This document shows, in pieces, positions 35,831 to 48,502 of a stretch of 64,000 nt of DNA (position 1 is its first letter; the number at the start of each line of letters is the position of its first letter). The DNA lies in the NCBI GenBank assembly GCA_024529925.1, contig JAFEUB010001482.1, forward strand, positions 113,501-177,500. Reading direction: 5' to 3'. Source of the stretch: Ophthalmolycus amberensis. Its lineage: Eukaryota > Chordata > Actinopteri > Perciformes > Zoarcidae. A program made the position numbers and the translations under genes. The notes under the pieces were generated by a model. It was not told the origin of the DNA and did not search any database. It saw only the letters and a list, made by a program, of their open reading frames with translations.

Positions 35831-36780
35831 CAATCGGTGAGCAGCAGGAGAGAGCAGGGTCGCCAAATAAATGAGCAGAATTTCTTTCATGGTTTGTAAT
35901 TATTTATGTCTGTAGTACATCTTTGAGCCACACGAGGGAGTACATGTTCGTATTGTTCTGATAACTGTTGAGGCTAGCGTACATTCTGTTGGTTTAACGG
36001 AGGAGCCACCTAAATGAATTATCTGGTCTCCTTTATTAGCTATTTCACATGTGTACATGTTTTTCAATAACACGCATAAAACAAAGTGACATATCACATG
36101 TATGTCTCTTCACACACAAATTCACTCCTCTCACGATTTAAAGATGACGTCTATTGTGAATTGTGAAGCGATGGTTCGCATTTATAAAAATTGGTTTCGG
36201 TGAAAATAAATGATTAAAAATGGTTGGGAACGCTGCATTTAAATAGTTTGATTTGTAAACAACCCAAAAAGCATTGAGTTGACAAAATAACATGAGTTTA
36301 CCGTCATTCATGAGGAAAGAAAAGCATGAAATCTTCACATCTGGAAGCTGGAAACACTAAACGTGCGTCATGTCTGTTAAAGTGATCATCATCATAACTC
36401 TGGATTCATTGTGTTGATTGACTTATTGATTAACGTTTCACCTCCAATCAACCACAACACTGATGGGTAAATCAATTCTGCCTTATTAGTCAGTAAATAA
36501 TGGATCAAATGATTATTTATTGTTTGTCTGCATCACTGATGAAGAGCGCAAAAGTATTAAACTTACGGTCACAACGAGCTCTTTAAAGACGTCCCGCTGA
36601 CCACTGGGATTCTGTGACGGGCTTCTCTTTACATTCGGACATCTGTTGGACTAAACGATTTGTAAAACAGGAGATGACTGAGGATCAGCAGTGGTTGAAG
36701 CCCTGACTGCAATTCCAATAAGAAACAGGACATCAAAGCTGTTTTTTAAGACTGTGCTCACAGGCAGCTTTTGCAACTTC

Positions 36781-36826
36781 TGTTTTCCAGCAAAGTAAAC
36801 TTTTGTTTTCCAGCAAAGTAAACTTT
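36781..36826. repeat. 23-bp perfect tandem duplication
   Basis: The unit at 36781-36803, containing TTTTCCAGCAAAGTAAAC, is repeated exactly at 36804-36826. Confidence 0.92.
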
Positions 36827-37085
36827 CCTGCGACAAAGTGAACAAACTGCAGGTCGGATTGCACCGCGAGCGCACCGATATCATCTCCAATCCGTTTGAA
36901 GTAAGCGGCACTAATGACATAAATTGAATGGAACAAGATAAAACTCCATCCCAGCTGCTACTAAGAAAGCCACAGCTAATGACATAATCCTCCTTGTTGA
37001 GCTAAAGCTAACTAGCCTTTATGAAGGGTTACCGCAGGGCCAAGCGTTTACCGGCTTATTGACATCTCACGCGCACATGGCAGAA

Positions 37086-37089
37086 TGTG

Positions 37090-37124
<35 letters not shown>
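37086..37124. repeat. (TG)n microsatellite
   Basis: About 19 TG units with one TGCG interruption. Confidence 0.95.
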
Positions 37125-37526
37125 CTGACTCTCCGTATACGTTGACTGCACTTTCTGAACATGAAGAAGAGGAACGATGTATAACCCCAGACTCCAGCAG
37201 TCCACTTAAAGTGATTACTTGTTGCTCATGCAGATGTGTCTGTTGAATAAGAAGGACGGCCGGTTGTCAGAGCGCCAACAAATTAGCAATCAGGTTTCAT
37301 TGTACTCGAGACGAGGGGACCTTTCGGAGGCAGTGAAGACACTGAGAGGTACTTTAGAATGTAAAAAGAGAAACACGCTAGAGGTGACCAACCCTCTTCC
37401 TTCAAGCTTCTATTATTGGATTTGTTCAAATATTCTATGATTCTTCTTTGTCTTACTTCTGTTTGCCGGTATTCTTGCTCTACGTATCAGAGCTACAGTC
37501 TTCATACTTAAGTGCTGCAGGGATGA

Positions 37527-37985
37527 CGCATTATTGAAGGCCAACCAGGAAGTCCGCATCCACAGAAAGGCCAATGGGATTCATTTCACTGGATGCTGGA
37601 TTGTTACAGAAAATAACCTGAGTGGCAAACAAGCTTTTATGATTTTTGAAGCGTAGCTAAAATCATATGAAGCTAACGCTAGGCTATAAAGGAACTCCAC
37701 CACATTCAATCGCTTGTTAGCCAGTGCCTTATTAAAGACACGTGGACGCTTCTAATTCTCTTAAGATTGCAGTAAACGGACCGTATCTCCGGCATCGAAC
37801 CAAAAACCCACCGGCTTTGAGACGAGGGAACCGGAAGTGCAAAGATTCTGGGTTTCAGGACTCATTCATGCGCCACTTTTCTTTTGCGGGGGATGCAAAC
37901 AGGAAGTATGATGTTGCCATAGTTGCAGTGATGCAGGACCCGATTTTGCAAGAAGGAAACCTTCAAAAACCTTAAACGTTCATTC
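37527..37985. repeat. Possible dispersed repeat
   Basis: A segment with AACCAGGAAGT, ATAACCTGAGTGGC, GCAAACAAGCTTTTATGA and TTAGCCAGTGCCTTATTA that resembles a fish interspersed repeat I recall but cannot name. There is no second copy in this window, so the call is weak. The 77-codon + frame at 37742-37975 lies inside it. Confidence 0.25.
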
Positions 37986-39319
37986 TCACAGAAAATGCAT
38001 CGTATCTGTGTGTTCAGATTAAAGCTGTGACTCAGAAGAGGAGAGAGGTTTTTGTTTTTTTTGGTGCAAATTGCTACAATCGGGTGCTAAAGATTTTTAA
38101 GTACCATAATTGCCTCCATGAGCCGTGTGTCACAGCCGCTGCTGCATCATTTCAGTACATTTAATTAAGACAAGCATCAGATGAAACTGAAATTCACAAA
38201 ACGGGAAAAAATAAATACAAAATACTAGAATGAATAAACACTTACACGCTAATTGAGTTCCCATTTCACCCTCCAGAGTGTGAACATGCGTAGTGCTTGT
38301 AAACACGGCACAGCCTGCTACACTACAATATTATCAAGCACACACACAACATATGTGGCACTACCTCCCCGCTCGTCTCACTCGGCGTTATCTGCCGATG
38401 TAACCGGGGATCCGTCTCCATGGAATTAAGAGGAATAAAGCAATGATTGGACCAAAGATGCTGCAGTGATGTGCATCAGCGCCGGCTCTCTAACGGAGAC
38501 GTCCTGTGACTCCAGCTGCACAACCTTTCCATCGATGAGCCTCCGGAAGGTAAGCCCCGGACTGAAGACGACCTACTGATCCGCTTCCTCTCGCCCAATC
38601 AACTTTTACTGACGGCGGAGGAATTTGTCAGACTACTTTTTTTGGGGTGATCGACCCCTCCGTGCACTGTGGGGTTTTTTTTGGCAGCAGCTTGTAAAAA
38701 CAAACAGAAAACTGTAAACATTGTAAACAGATGTGTACGCTTCCAGTTCTCTTATCCCGGGTCATGCTTCAAGTTTATGTGAAGCGTCGTGTTTGTGTTT
38801 CCTGCTATTTATAGTCTTTGTTTATGCCTCTCTGCGTGAGAATATTGTCTTGTGTATATTTTTATGGAACAATAAAAGAAAGCATATTCACAGCTCGACC
38901 CAAAAGATCTGCAAACATCCCCCCCGCCTCCCCACCCGTCTCTCCAGTAAATAAAGCCTCTCCCTCGAGCTCACACATTTTCTTAATTCCCCTCAGGAGC
39001 GGCAGAAGAAAGAGCCGAGGTGAACCCTCGCAGTCCTCGCTCGCGGTGGACCTCATCTTCTCTGTATCCCTGAAACTTTGATGTCCAGCCACAGAAGGGC
39101 TTCGAAAAATAGGGTCTGCAATCTCCCCACCATGACCAGGCAGAGGATTAGCAGAGCACCCGCAGGACGGAGGGGAGAGAGAGGACGGAGGAGGAGGAGG
39201 AGCAGGGGGGCTCTCCCTCCTGTGGGGGATTAACATGCTGCTAAGGAAGCAGAGAACAGACCCCCTTTTTCATGAAGTCTGCAGAAACCAATTTACAGCA
39301 TAGAACTGGTGGTGGTGGT
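37986..39319. other. Non-coding stretch, no gene seen
   Basis: Unique sequence with a short GGA-rich tract near 39185-39205. Several mutually shadowing short frames at 38733-39236. Confidence 0.4.
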
Positions 39320-39340
39320 GGGGGGGGGGGGGGGGGGGGG
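39320..39340. repeat. (GGT)n leading into poly(G) 21 bp
   Basis: GGT triplets at about 39308-39319 run directly into G21, a strong G-quadruplex candidate. Confidence 0.95.
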
Positions 39341-41998
39341 CACTAATTCTCCACTGAACTGCCTCCTGGTTCAACCCAGAATCTTTGTTGTGTCACTCAC
39401 AAAGTCGTGCTTTCGGAACATTTTCAGGATGCGTCATGGAGGCATTCATCTATGATTGATACGGGAGCTTTATTGATCAACAGAAGGCGACGATGGGGCC
39501 GATCAAATAACTTCTGATTAAATATACTATACACGTAAACACGGTGTGACCAATGTGTTGCTGCATTAAAAAGGTTCACACTTCATTCACAATTTCTGTT
39601 AATAACAATAACTGCAACAAAAAGACAAAGAAAATACAAAAGAATTAATAAATAAGTCAGTACATGTATATATATTTGAATTAGTTATCACTCACGGTGA
39701 GGCACACGGCTCATTAACTAACCACTGGTTTGGGATCAGCATGCATCTGCCAGGTATCGGATCGGTTGCATCTCTAATCAAAGGAGACACTTCAATGGCC
39801 ACAGAGAGGCTCAAGCTGCTGATCTGGACATCAGACCTGATACGATCGGTCACGGGGGAATCGCCCTGGAACGTTGCTTTTCCCCTCGTGAGGAAAAACA
39901 AGAGATTACTCCGCTCCTCTCTGCGCTCCGAATATTTGCACTGCACTCTGGACTAAAAAAATACCATAAAACACACTCGCAAGCCATGCATTCACCGGCT
40001 CTCAATTAAAATACATCAAAAAGCTAAATATGTAATGTGTCTATAATGTGTGGTGTAATGCTAAACGTCTGTATTATTGTCAGGGAGCGGGCGAGAAGAG
40101 AAGGCCTCTTTAGAGCATCCTTTCACAAAGAGAGAGTGAATCCAGGGAGGTGAACATGTGACACCAGTTACAGCAGAGTGTAAACCAACTGCTGGAGTAT
40201 CAACAATATCTACAGCCCGTACTATCGATAAGCAGCAACTAGTCTCACCAGTGAGAAACAATCGGCCTCCATTTATAGAAAGAATAAAAGGCACGCGTAC
40301 AGTGCTGCCTCCCCACCAGTGCTTCTCGAGTAATGGGGTCTTCTTCCTTATCGGTGCCTGAGAGGAGCTCGAGGACCTTGCCCTTCATCCCTTTTGTTGT
40401 TACAGAGTCTCTTGTGGAAGCTGTAGATTGGGCGCGAGGCGTGGGCGAGCGGTCTTAATAAAGCTCTCCTCTATCCACCCCGGAGATCTCCTCACCCCAA
40501 TTATACGGCTGACACCTCTACCCTCCTCCGTCTCCTCTTATTTCTCACCCCCCCTCCTCCCCATCCCGGCAATTCCTTTTGTGCCAATTAAACAGGATGT
40601 TTTATTGGAGGAATTTTCATCTTTGCAACAAAAACCTGTGACCTGTCGATGTCACCCAACCCAATAAATGAGTTACTCCTCATTTGTTTTGCGTGTTTTA
40701 GAGGTCCGTATACGTCCTCGTTCAAGAAGAAAATAGCACATTATTTTTCGTCTGTATAGCTACAAATGCTGGATGAGAGCAGCCTGCACAGTGAGGTGGC
40801 CTGGAAGATTCTCTGACAAGAAAAAGGTCCGACAAGTTTTCTTTAAGGATTATCAAATCAATGTCTGAGATTGAATGCATGAAAAATAATCAGAAACAAT
40901 GTTGTTGATTTTGTTAAAGTAACTTTATAATTCATAAATCTATTTGCAGGTCTTCTGTGATGGCTTTTGTAGATCCTGATACCCATCATGCACTGTTCTC
41001 TGACATGTTAAACACCATTCATTGATCAGCCGAAAACCATCATCGCATTAATCGATCATGAGAAACAAACGTGGAGCTCTGAGGATCCCATCGTGCTGAG
41101 GTTGAAGGCGCACAAACCGGAATAATTTGACAGGAAGGAGTCGCTTGTTTACCGGTCTTGGTTCACTTGCGTTCCAAAACAAAAGCGAATTAGAACACGC
41201 CAGAAAAGGTTAACTTCACACCGAAGTAAATGAGCCGCAGGCGTGATCGCCCACACTAATGCAACACGGTGACGACGACGGCCAACGAGTATGAAGGACG
41301 AGCCGCTTTGTCTGTCGCCGCTTTCTTTCTCCAGACATTTCTGCTGGTTTTAACTCCGGATGCTTCCAAGGTTAAAGCCTGCATCTGGCCAGCCATCTGC
41401 CTCCGGCCGTCCCACGAGGCGTCCTGTCATCGGCCCCGTCCTCTACTGTCCACATTCGGGCTCACTGGGGAAACGATGGATACCAACAGCTTCTGAGCGA
41501 CTCTACAGGTGTGCGACGCAGTTCTGCAGTCACTTCCCCCTTTTGTTGACTCCGAGAACCCTCACCCACGCCGGACAGGTGTGTGCGCTTCATTAGTATG
41601 CAACGGACGCCAGTCACGTTTAATTATGGAGCCCAAAATCACAAGTTAGTGGTGAACTTTACAAACTGTGCAGCATATGGCACCAATTATCCTGAGACCA
41701 CTGATTCCAATAAATAAAGAAAATAGACAAAACCTCACAGGTAGCAACGTGGGAAGTGTGTCTGAAACAGGACGGACAGACGGACATATACAGTGTAGAT
41801 AAACAGCTGTGAACTACAACCAAGCCACTGGAGCTCATACTAGGACCACTGTGGATGGAAGTCATCAGAGACCAGTTCTCCTCCCGATACTCGTTCATCA
41901 GAAGATGGAATAACTGGTTTAAGTTACACTTAAAAGTCCCAGAAACTGTGTTTTAGAATCTGCAGTATTTCTCGATACCTTTAAATAATCCTCATTTA
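39341..41998. other. Non-coding stretch, partly regulatory-looking
   Basis: About 40430-40650 is a pyrimidine-rich, low-repeat block (TTAATAAAGCTC, CCAATTATACGG, GCCAATTAAACAGG) that could be a conserved element. A TATCGGATCGG phrase near 39757 suggests a small hAT scrap. No gene seen. Confidence 0.3.
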
Positions 41999-42001
41999 AT
42001 A

Positions 42002-42610
42002 GGGATGGGAGATGATCAGATTTTGTCAACACCACTTCCATTATGGATTCCTCTTATCGGTGGCATTCTTCACTGATTCCCTTAATGGGTGGAAAAAGAA
42101 GAGACTTCAGACACACTTTGTTCATCACCTTCCTTGTTATTGTCATCTATAGCGGTTATTTGAATAAAAAACACTCATGATTGTATTTTTGTTGGGATTG
42201 GTAGTTTTAATTATGCATCATAAGCTGCATAGATCGAGTGATAGGAAGTTAAACATCCCATAATTACCTCTTTAATATCAATTTTATATTGCTGGGAAAA
42301 CATCTCCTTCAAACAACTAGATGTGTTAGTGTTTCTTGCAAAAAACTACATTTGAAGAAATCACGATGACGTTATAATTTACTTCCGCCCAATAGTTATT
42401 TTTACTAACTAGAGCTTGAACGCATCAAAACGTAACTCAACGTTACCTCCGTACGTTAGCGGTTCGCTCCGTTATTTGGCCAAGCAGGACTGTGTTGCCC
42501 ACCGGCTGCTAGCTGCATCAAGCTAATGTTAGCTAGCTCCTCCTCCTGCTGATTTCAACACGGATCTAATAATCACAGAGACGTGCAAGTCCAAGGAACC
42601 GGTTCATAAG
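42002..42610. mobile_element. Possible degraded hAT-like element
   Basis: The left edge TAGGGATGGGAGATGATC, with a nearby CTCTTATCGGTGGCATTC, resembles fish hAT-type ends. The right side near 42600 has AACCGGTTCATAAGTCCC. There is no clean terminal inverted repeat, and the extent is a guess. Confidence 0.22.
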
Positions 42611-43527
42611 TCCCATGTCCACGTAATGAGCAACCGTTAAAGTTCTTCTTGTTCTCGTTATTCAGAGTTCATGAAACTCAACTGACCCGATTTATCTGAT
42701 GACTCTGTAGACCGATTAGATGTAATTGATAGTAACCTGGCAACGTGGATGTAAACCTCACAAATCTCACCGTATTCATCAACTGAGCCGACTTCAACCC
42801 GGTGAAAAAAAAGCTCGGACAGAAACACAAACACAGAAAGCTTTTCATGTGAAACAACCACAACGGATCCAACTGGCAGAAGAACGGCGCGTGTGCTACA
42901 GTAGAGCCCCATCGAGTAACAAACCTTTGAAAGGGTACTCGACGACCCAACAGCGCACAATGAACAGAGAGCACGATGCCTCTGCTCCTCGAACTCACCG
43001 CGAGCCATGTGGTTCTGATAGCGTCAGCGGGTGTTGAACTGAGTTTCACCTCGGGTCAGAGGAAAAAAAACTCTTCACGAAAGTGTGCCACATATCAAAA
43101 AAGCTCATTTGTGACATTTGATTAAAACGAGTAGACAGATAATTGAGTGGAAGGTTTCCAATTTGTGTGGACTCACTCTGACTCGGATGTAATGAGACAA
43201 TCTAAACACTTGCACTTGAAATATCAGCGAACAGGGACTCCAAAGTCTCCGCAGGTCAAATCTACAACTTTTTAAACTGGCACAGGTTGTACTTCAGAAA
43301 CAAACAGCGTTGTTACTTTACCGTCGCTTCCAAGCAGGGATCCTCCGAGCAGGTGAGTGCAGCCGGTCGGTGCAGGCTGGTTTTAAGACAGCAGCCGGCA
43401 GAGTATCTGTGAAGGACAAAAGGAATCCGTGTTACACCCGTGACACGATGCAGGACAGTGACTGTCTGACAGCGATGGAGCATCTGAGGCGTCTCACTGG
43501 TTTCAACAGACGACGTTACATCACCCC
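42611..43527. other. Non-coding stretch, no gene seen
   Basis: Two overlapping minus frames of 116 and 123 codons (42658-43049) and a 103-codon + frame share the same bases. None has a recognisable domain. Confidence 0.35.
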
Positions 43528-43838
43528 CAAAGCCTGCCTCCTCTCCATCGGCTCCCGGGTCCTTTTAGGATTGATTTTAAGATTTCACTGATCACGTTCA
43601 AAGCACGTCTGGGTTCGGCCCTGAAATATATAGAAGAGATGTAGACCCCCTATGAGCCAGCTCTCAGCCTCAGGTCATCAGGTGGGGCCCTTCTGGCTGT
43701 TCCAAAGTCGAGGCTCACAACTAAAGGTGGCCTGTGCTTTTGCCATCAGGACCCCTCGGCTTTGGGACGAGCTGCCTGAGGAGACGAGGCTTTGAAATCT
43801 CTTCTTAAAACACATTTTTTCAGACTGGCTTTTATGTG
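43528..43838 (+). mobile_element. LINE L2-type retrotransposon 3' end (truncated, decayed)
   Basis: The + strand encodes the degenerate C-terminal tail of an L2-like LINE ORF2: IDFKI near 43572, then LITFKARLGSALKYIEEM, a stop, TPYEPALSLRSSGGALLAVP, and finally LLKTHFFRLAF near 43803-43832. Family members typically read HWLPV-IDFKIL-TYKALNG-YLSELL-Y-P-RSLRSS-LLVVP-R---GDRAF---AP-LWN-LP---LKTHLF in this order. The stop after EEM, other frame disruptions and the lack of a reverse transcriptase core show a 5'-truncated dead copy. The 93-codon frame at 43310-43591 overlaps its start by chance. Confidence 0.75.
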
Positions 43839-46126
43839 AAAAAACAATCTTCCAGAACCGGCTCTATCAAATGTTTAAATGAACCAAATCAAATTCAGCA
43901 TTTTGTCATATTATTCTTAACTCTAAAAGTCCAAACTACGAATACAAACACTGGATACATCAGACACTTTCATCAGGAAAACCAGAATGTGACGTGAAAA
44001 TGTAGCTTTGAACTCGGGGGAAGAGACGCGCTTCGTGATGTTTGCACGACAACAGGTTGCGTTCGCGAATAACTGAACAAAATCTTCCGACAAATCCGAG
44101 AGCTCAAATCCGATGATGGCGTCTCAGCTCACAGTCTGCTCAGAGGGAAGATGTCTTCACCTAAACTAAGCTTGATGTAATATTACAACAACAACAACAA
44201 AAACACAATTCTTTCATTTCTGAATAAGTGACAACCTCACTGGATTATTTGATAAGCAATTGTCTCTGCTTAAGAAGAAGCTCGTCTGCTGAATATATAG
44301 CGAATGGACTTCCATCTCCTGCTCCATACAGTCGCTGCTGATTAGTTTTCAATTCAACATCAAGCATAAAAAAAAAGCAATCAGAGGTTCAATCTCGTGC
44401 GTAATCAGGAGGAGTTTACGTGCCAAATTCAAAATTGTGAAAGACATCATAATCAGATTTGGACTGTAATTTCACAGATTCATTAACCTGGCCATTGTTC
44501 TGGAAAATCTTTTGGAGTTAGCAACTTCCTGTGCAGCTTGCTTATCCAGAACTCCCACTGAAGAGAGTTGGCTTTAATAGTCTATGAAGCCTTCTGGAGA
44601 CGCTATGAAACGAGTGACCTAGTTGGATCCTGACCTGCACAAAGACTAATTCTAACAAACGGCGATGATGGAAGTGTTGACCTGGAGCCCGGCACATTTC
44701 AAGTAGCGGAGCCCCGGGAAGACTTGCAGAGGCAGCATCTTCTGGATTAGAACGCACACCAGCTGGCAGCCACATGCCGATGACGGTTCAGTTAAGGTTG
44801 AGGCAAAGCCAGCTTATTTTTCTCCTCCATGCTCTCGAGTTCCCTTTGTTTTGACAAAAAAGGATAGCAAGCTCTGGGTGGAGCGCCCGGCTATCCGATC
44901 CTTGGTTAGTGTGATACCATTGGGCATGTGGTCAATATTATTCCTCTGTTTCCATAGTGAAACGTTGATCGACGAGGGTCTCTAACAGATCGGCTCTGAC
45001 CACATCAGAAAGGCAGATAAGAACTCGTGGAAAACAAATTCCCAGGCTATCTCCGAGGCACTGAAAGTTCCCAGACTACAAATTGCCCCTAAATGCATCT
45101 GGATGAATTTAGCGGAGTGCGTTTGTGCTTTACAGCAGAAACAAGGAGGTTTTTCAGTGACGTAGATCAGCTGGCCATCTGCTAGAATCGTGCCAACATG
45201 TCTTCCAGCACCACCATCATCATCATCATCCGCTTGCTATTAGCAGGTAGAGGGCACAAAACAGGGGGCGGTTCAAACCCCGAGAAAAGTCCGGACAAGT
45301 CAGCGTCATTGTGTGATGAATGGTGCTAACAAAAGGAAATCAAAACTTCCAGCAGAGCTGCAGAACAACCTTAGTTTAAGTTACATTTTGAATTTCACAG
45401 TTAAAAAAAAAGGTTGAAACGTTTACATTTTACAGCGTTGGCTTAATCTGTCCTGAACCAAACCTAAAGAGTCCGGTCCAGCTCGGGTTCAGACTTATTT
45501 AACCTTCAATTTCAACAGTTTCACTCTCACTCTGAAGAATCGTTTAAGGACGCATCGAATGCTCAAACCTCGCACTTGTGGAGTGACTCCTCTGTGGATC
45601 CGGTAAGAGGACACAAGACAGTGGGGATAGGAGACGACTCTCTGGTTATGTAAGCTCCCATTAACCACGCAGGAATACGCAGCATGTGTTCAGAGGAATG
45701 CTGGGAAGCAGCTCTCGTTACTAATAACCGTTTATTTCAAGATACTAAAAGTACCAGCTGGGTGGGGTTTGCACAGCAAGACTCAACCCCCCCCCCACCC
45801 CCCACCCATACGACCCTGGCAGCAGTTGATGATTAATCAACTGAGCCCACTGCGGGAGGATTTAGTCGCTCATTATCCCAAAGCAAAACTCCAGGGAGCC
45901 CGATCTGGTCTGAGGATCAGCGATGGGAGATTCTTGAGATTATCTGAAGCTGAAGACCATCACGTTATACCGGTCAGCCACTCAGAAGAAAACTTCTTCC
46001 TTGATACCGTTCGTCTTGACTCTCATGTCTTCTTGTTCCTCTCTCAGCGAGACTTAAATAAAGAATACTTCCGTGGCGTACGGGAACATTACGGGCACAA
46101 TCCTAAATAGATTAAGTGCTGGAAAG
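43839..46126. other. Non-coding stretch, no gene seen
   Basis: Contains an ACAACAACAACAAC tract near 44186, a CATCATCATCATC tract near 45219, and C-runs at about 45786-45807. The low-CpG unique segment 44240-45250 could hold conserved elements. A GGTTCAAACCC near 45259 resembles a pol III B box but has no tRNA fold around it. Confidence 0.35.
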
Positions 46127-46128
46127 TA

Positions 46129-46147
46129 CCGTACTTTTCGGACTATA
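46129..46147 (+). repeat. Left terminal inverted repeat of the pogo-like element
   Basis: CCGTACTTTTCGGACTATA, preceded by TA. Confidence 0.9.
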
Positions 46148-46407
46148 AGCCGCTACTTTTTACCCCACGCGTTGAGGCGTCGGCTTTATAGTCCGGTGCG
46201 ATTTATATACGGATTTTTCCGGAGCTTTTCTCCGCCACAACAACAACCGCAACTTCCGGTTCCGGTCTAACAAAACATTTACTAGCTCCTGACACAGAAC
46301 AGTTGCTACCAGCAACCCCTCTGCTACCAGCTGTTACTGACAGGGTCGCTACAATATGGATGAAGTACCTTTGACCTACCTCTCACTAGGACTGTTAACA
46401 AAAAAGG

Positions 46408-46594
46408 TTGAACGGCAAGATGCTTTTAACAGTACATGTCCGACTCGCTAGCTTCTAAGCTAATTTTAACATTACCGCCAATGGGGAAATGCTAACCGCG
46501 ATTAGCATTAGCGAATATATAATATATCTTTGTACATCTTTTCATGCAGACATACTTGCATTACAGACTAAGGTCTCTCACGGCTACCAAACGA
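46408..46594 (+). repeat. Left subterminal inverted-repeat arm
   Basis: The block begins TTGAACGGCAAGATGCTTTT, continues with GCTTCTAAGCTAATTTTAAC and ATGCTAACCGCGATTAGCAT, and ends CAGACTAAGGTCTCTC plus GGCTACCAAACG. It is nearly identical, inverted, to 48503-48707 and partly repeated directly at 47158-47310. Confidence 0.85.
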
Positions 46595-46618
46595 AAAGCA
46601 ATGAGGCAATAACTGTTG

Positions 46619-46703
46619 TTGCTCATAGCTCTGAATAGCTGTTGTGCTAGGCAGCAACTGGCCAAGCCAGTTAGCCGTAAATGCTATTCAGAGCTATGAG
46701 CAA
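46619..46703. repeat. Perfect 21-bp inverted repeat within the transposon
   Basis: Arms 46619-46639 and 46683-46703 (core CTCATAGCTCTGAATAGC and its complement) are exact, with a 43-nt loop. A diverged half-copy lies near 47368-47395. Confidence 0.9.
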
Positions 46704-46774
46704 CGTAGACACGCTGCATGAGAAGATCAGCTTTTTCTCAAGTCTGCCAGTGGATCCTAACAGTGCGGAGCAGT

Positions 46775-47025
46775 GTGAAAGAATCCACCATCACCAACGG
46801 GTTCCGAAAGGCTGGACTACTCCGAGATGAAGACGACAGCGCAATGAGGAGGACAGGCAAGCTCAGGGACGGATTTGCCTCGGGAGCAAAGTGACACAGG
46901 GTGCAGACGAAACACTGACTGCAAGCACGAACGAAGCAATTCTGAGGCTGTTTAATTCCGACACTGAAGAAGAGGACTTCAATGGTTTTAGTGCACAGGA
47001 GGACGAAGGCGATAGCGATCAATAG
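46775..47025 (+). pseudogene. Transposase C-terminal relic 1
   Basis: Frame-broken remnant. GTG at 46775 opens VKESTITNGFRKAGLLRDED, which resembles the segment near the end of pogo/Tigger-type transposases. After a frameshift, 46936-47025 reads AILRLFNSDTEEEDFNGFSA and ends GDSDQ-stop. Acidic tails of this kind with an FNGF/FEGF motif are usual at the C-terminus of these transposases. AATAAA follows near 47068, consistent with the element's own polyadenylation site. The minus frame 46738-47139 is its antisense shadow. Confidence 0.6.
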
Positions 47026-47157
47026 CGATCCTGCGTGTTTTTGTGTGCGTGTTTTTGAGTGAGAGAAATAAATCATCTTGGTTTGCAATAAGACTGCTGT
47101 CCTGAGTCTGCATTTGGGTCCTTGAACACACCACATCATGTACCTTCAGTTAGGTAG

Positions 47158-47455
47158 GTACATGTCCGACTCGCTAGCTTCTAAGCTAATTTTAACATTA
47201 CGGCCAATGGGTAAATGCTAACCGCGATTAGCATCAGCGAATATAATATATCTGCGTACATCTTTTCATGCAGACATACTTACAGACTAAGGTCTCTCAA
47301 GGCTACCAAACGGAAGAAGTGAAACGAAGCAGCGTGTCTTCTCATTAGAATCTAAAAGCAACGTAGCCGTAAATGCTACTCAGAGCTACGAGCTACGTGG
47401 ACACGCTGCTTCATTTTACGTCTTCCGTATGGTAGCCTTGAGAGACCTTAGTCTG
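47158..47455. repeat. Internal copy of the subterminal block with its own inverted partner
   Basis: 47158-47310 repeats the left arm directly (CGACTCGCTAGCTTCTAAGC onward). 47398-47455 carries an inverted version of its last part (GGTAGCCTTGAGAGACCTTA), giving a roughly 170-bp fold-back in the middle of the element. Confidence 0.8.
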
Positions 47456-48025
47456 AAATGTAAATGTGTCTGTATTATGGATTTTACGGATTCTGTACCC
47501 TCGTGGGGTGGGTGGGGTCTGTTTAGCTTTTATTTTAATCAAATCAAAGAGGCTACAGATCTGAGTAGAACACCACTAAGCACCTGCCAAAAGGTTGTCC
47601 AAACACCACCTGAACAAACAACGAATGGCTGAGATAAAGCAGACTATGAAAACACACATATTACTCGCATGCTGTGGGGGGGGGGGGGGGGGGGGGTACA
47701 GTTCGGACAATGTTTAGAAAAGTGTAGCATTCAGCGTGTTGTTGAAAGCATTTGTCACAGAGAAAAATACCGGAAATAGTCATATTAAAATAAAAGTCCG
47801 AAAAAAAAGTCCGCGCAACATCATTCATACCAGCCATTGTAAACACAATTATACATGAACTAAGATCATATCTGGAAGATATCGAGAAGATTTGCCACAA
47901 TTGTGGCCAACAATCGACGAACTATGATCACTGTATGGCGCTCTCTCCGCCGTCTCACCACGGAGCATTTGGCGGATGAATAGCAAAGTGACACTGACGA
48001 AAGATTGACTGAAAGCACAAACGAA

Positions 48026-48115
48026 GCAATTCTGAGGCTGTTCAATTCCGACACTGAAGAAGAGGACTTTAATGGTTTTAGTGGCACAGGAGGACGAAGG
48101 CGACAGCGATCAATA
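48026..48115 (+). pseudogene. Transposase C-terminal relic 2
   Basis: Second copy of the acidic tail: AILRLFNSDTEEEDFNGFSG, then a frame change caused by one extra G relative to relic 1. The 3' non-coding segment after relic 1 (GAGTGAGAGAAATAAATCAT onward) is also repeated after this one at about 48300-48405, so the element carries two partial 3' halves. Confidence 0.6.
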
Positions 48116-48502
48116 GCGATCCTTTCCGGCTCAGGATCAGAGGGATTACCGGTACCGTAAGCCACTTCCCGGCTTGGACCTGTGCGGAGCGCGTGGAGAC
48201 GCCTCCTAGTTGACGTATTACCGTTTTTTCCAGTTTTTTTTTTTTCCAGTTTTTTTTTCCAGTTCTACAAAACTTGTTCTACAAAACTTGTTCAAGAGCT
48301 TTTTTTGTGTGCGTGTTTTTGAGTGAGAGAAATAAATCATCTTGGTTTGCAATATAACTCTGCTGTCCTGAGTCTGCATTTGGGTCCTTGAACACACCAC
48401 ATCATGAACCGGTAGGTAGATGTCCGACTCGCTAAGACAGACTAAGGTCTCTCAAGGCTTTTAGATTCTAATGAGAAGACACGCTGCTTCGTTTTACTTC
48501 TT

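Larger units (their letters stand above)
35831..37526. other. Non-coding AT-rich stretch, no gene seen
   Basis: Contains the tandem duplication at 36781 and the TG repeat at 37086. A 73-codon + frame at 37219-37440 is hydrophilic but has no splice-site support or recognisable domain. Confidence 0.4.

Noticed and set aside
42658..43049. Overlapping 103-, 116- and 123-codon frames
   Set aside because: Three frames on two strands share the same bases and none has a domain or splice support.
45225..45290. GGTTCAAACCC, a pol III B-box-like match suggesting a tRNA or SINE
   Set aside because: No acceptor, D or anticodon stems can be formed around it, and no SINE tail was seen.
46738..47139. 133-codon minus-strand frame in the transposon
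   Set aside because: Antisense shadow of the + strand transposase relic. The same shadow recurs at 48218-48400.
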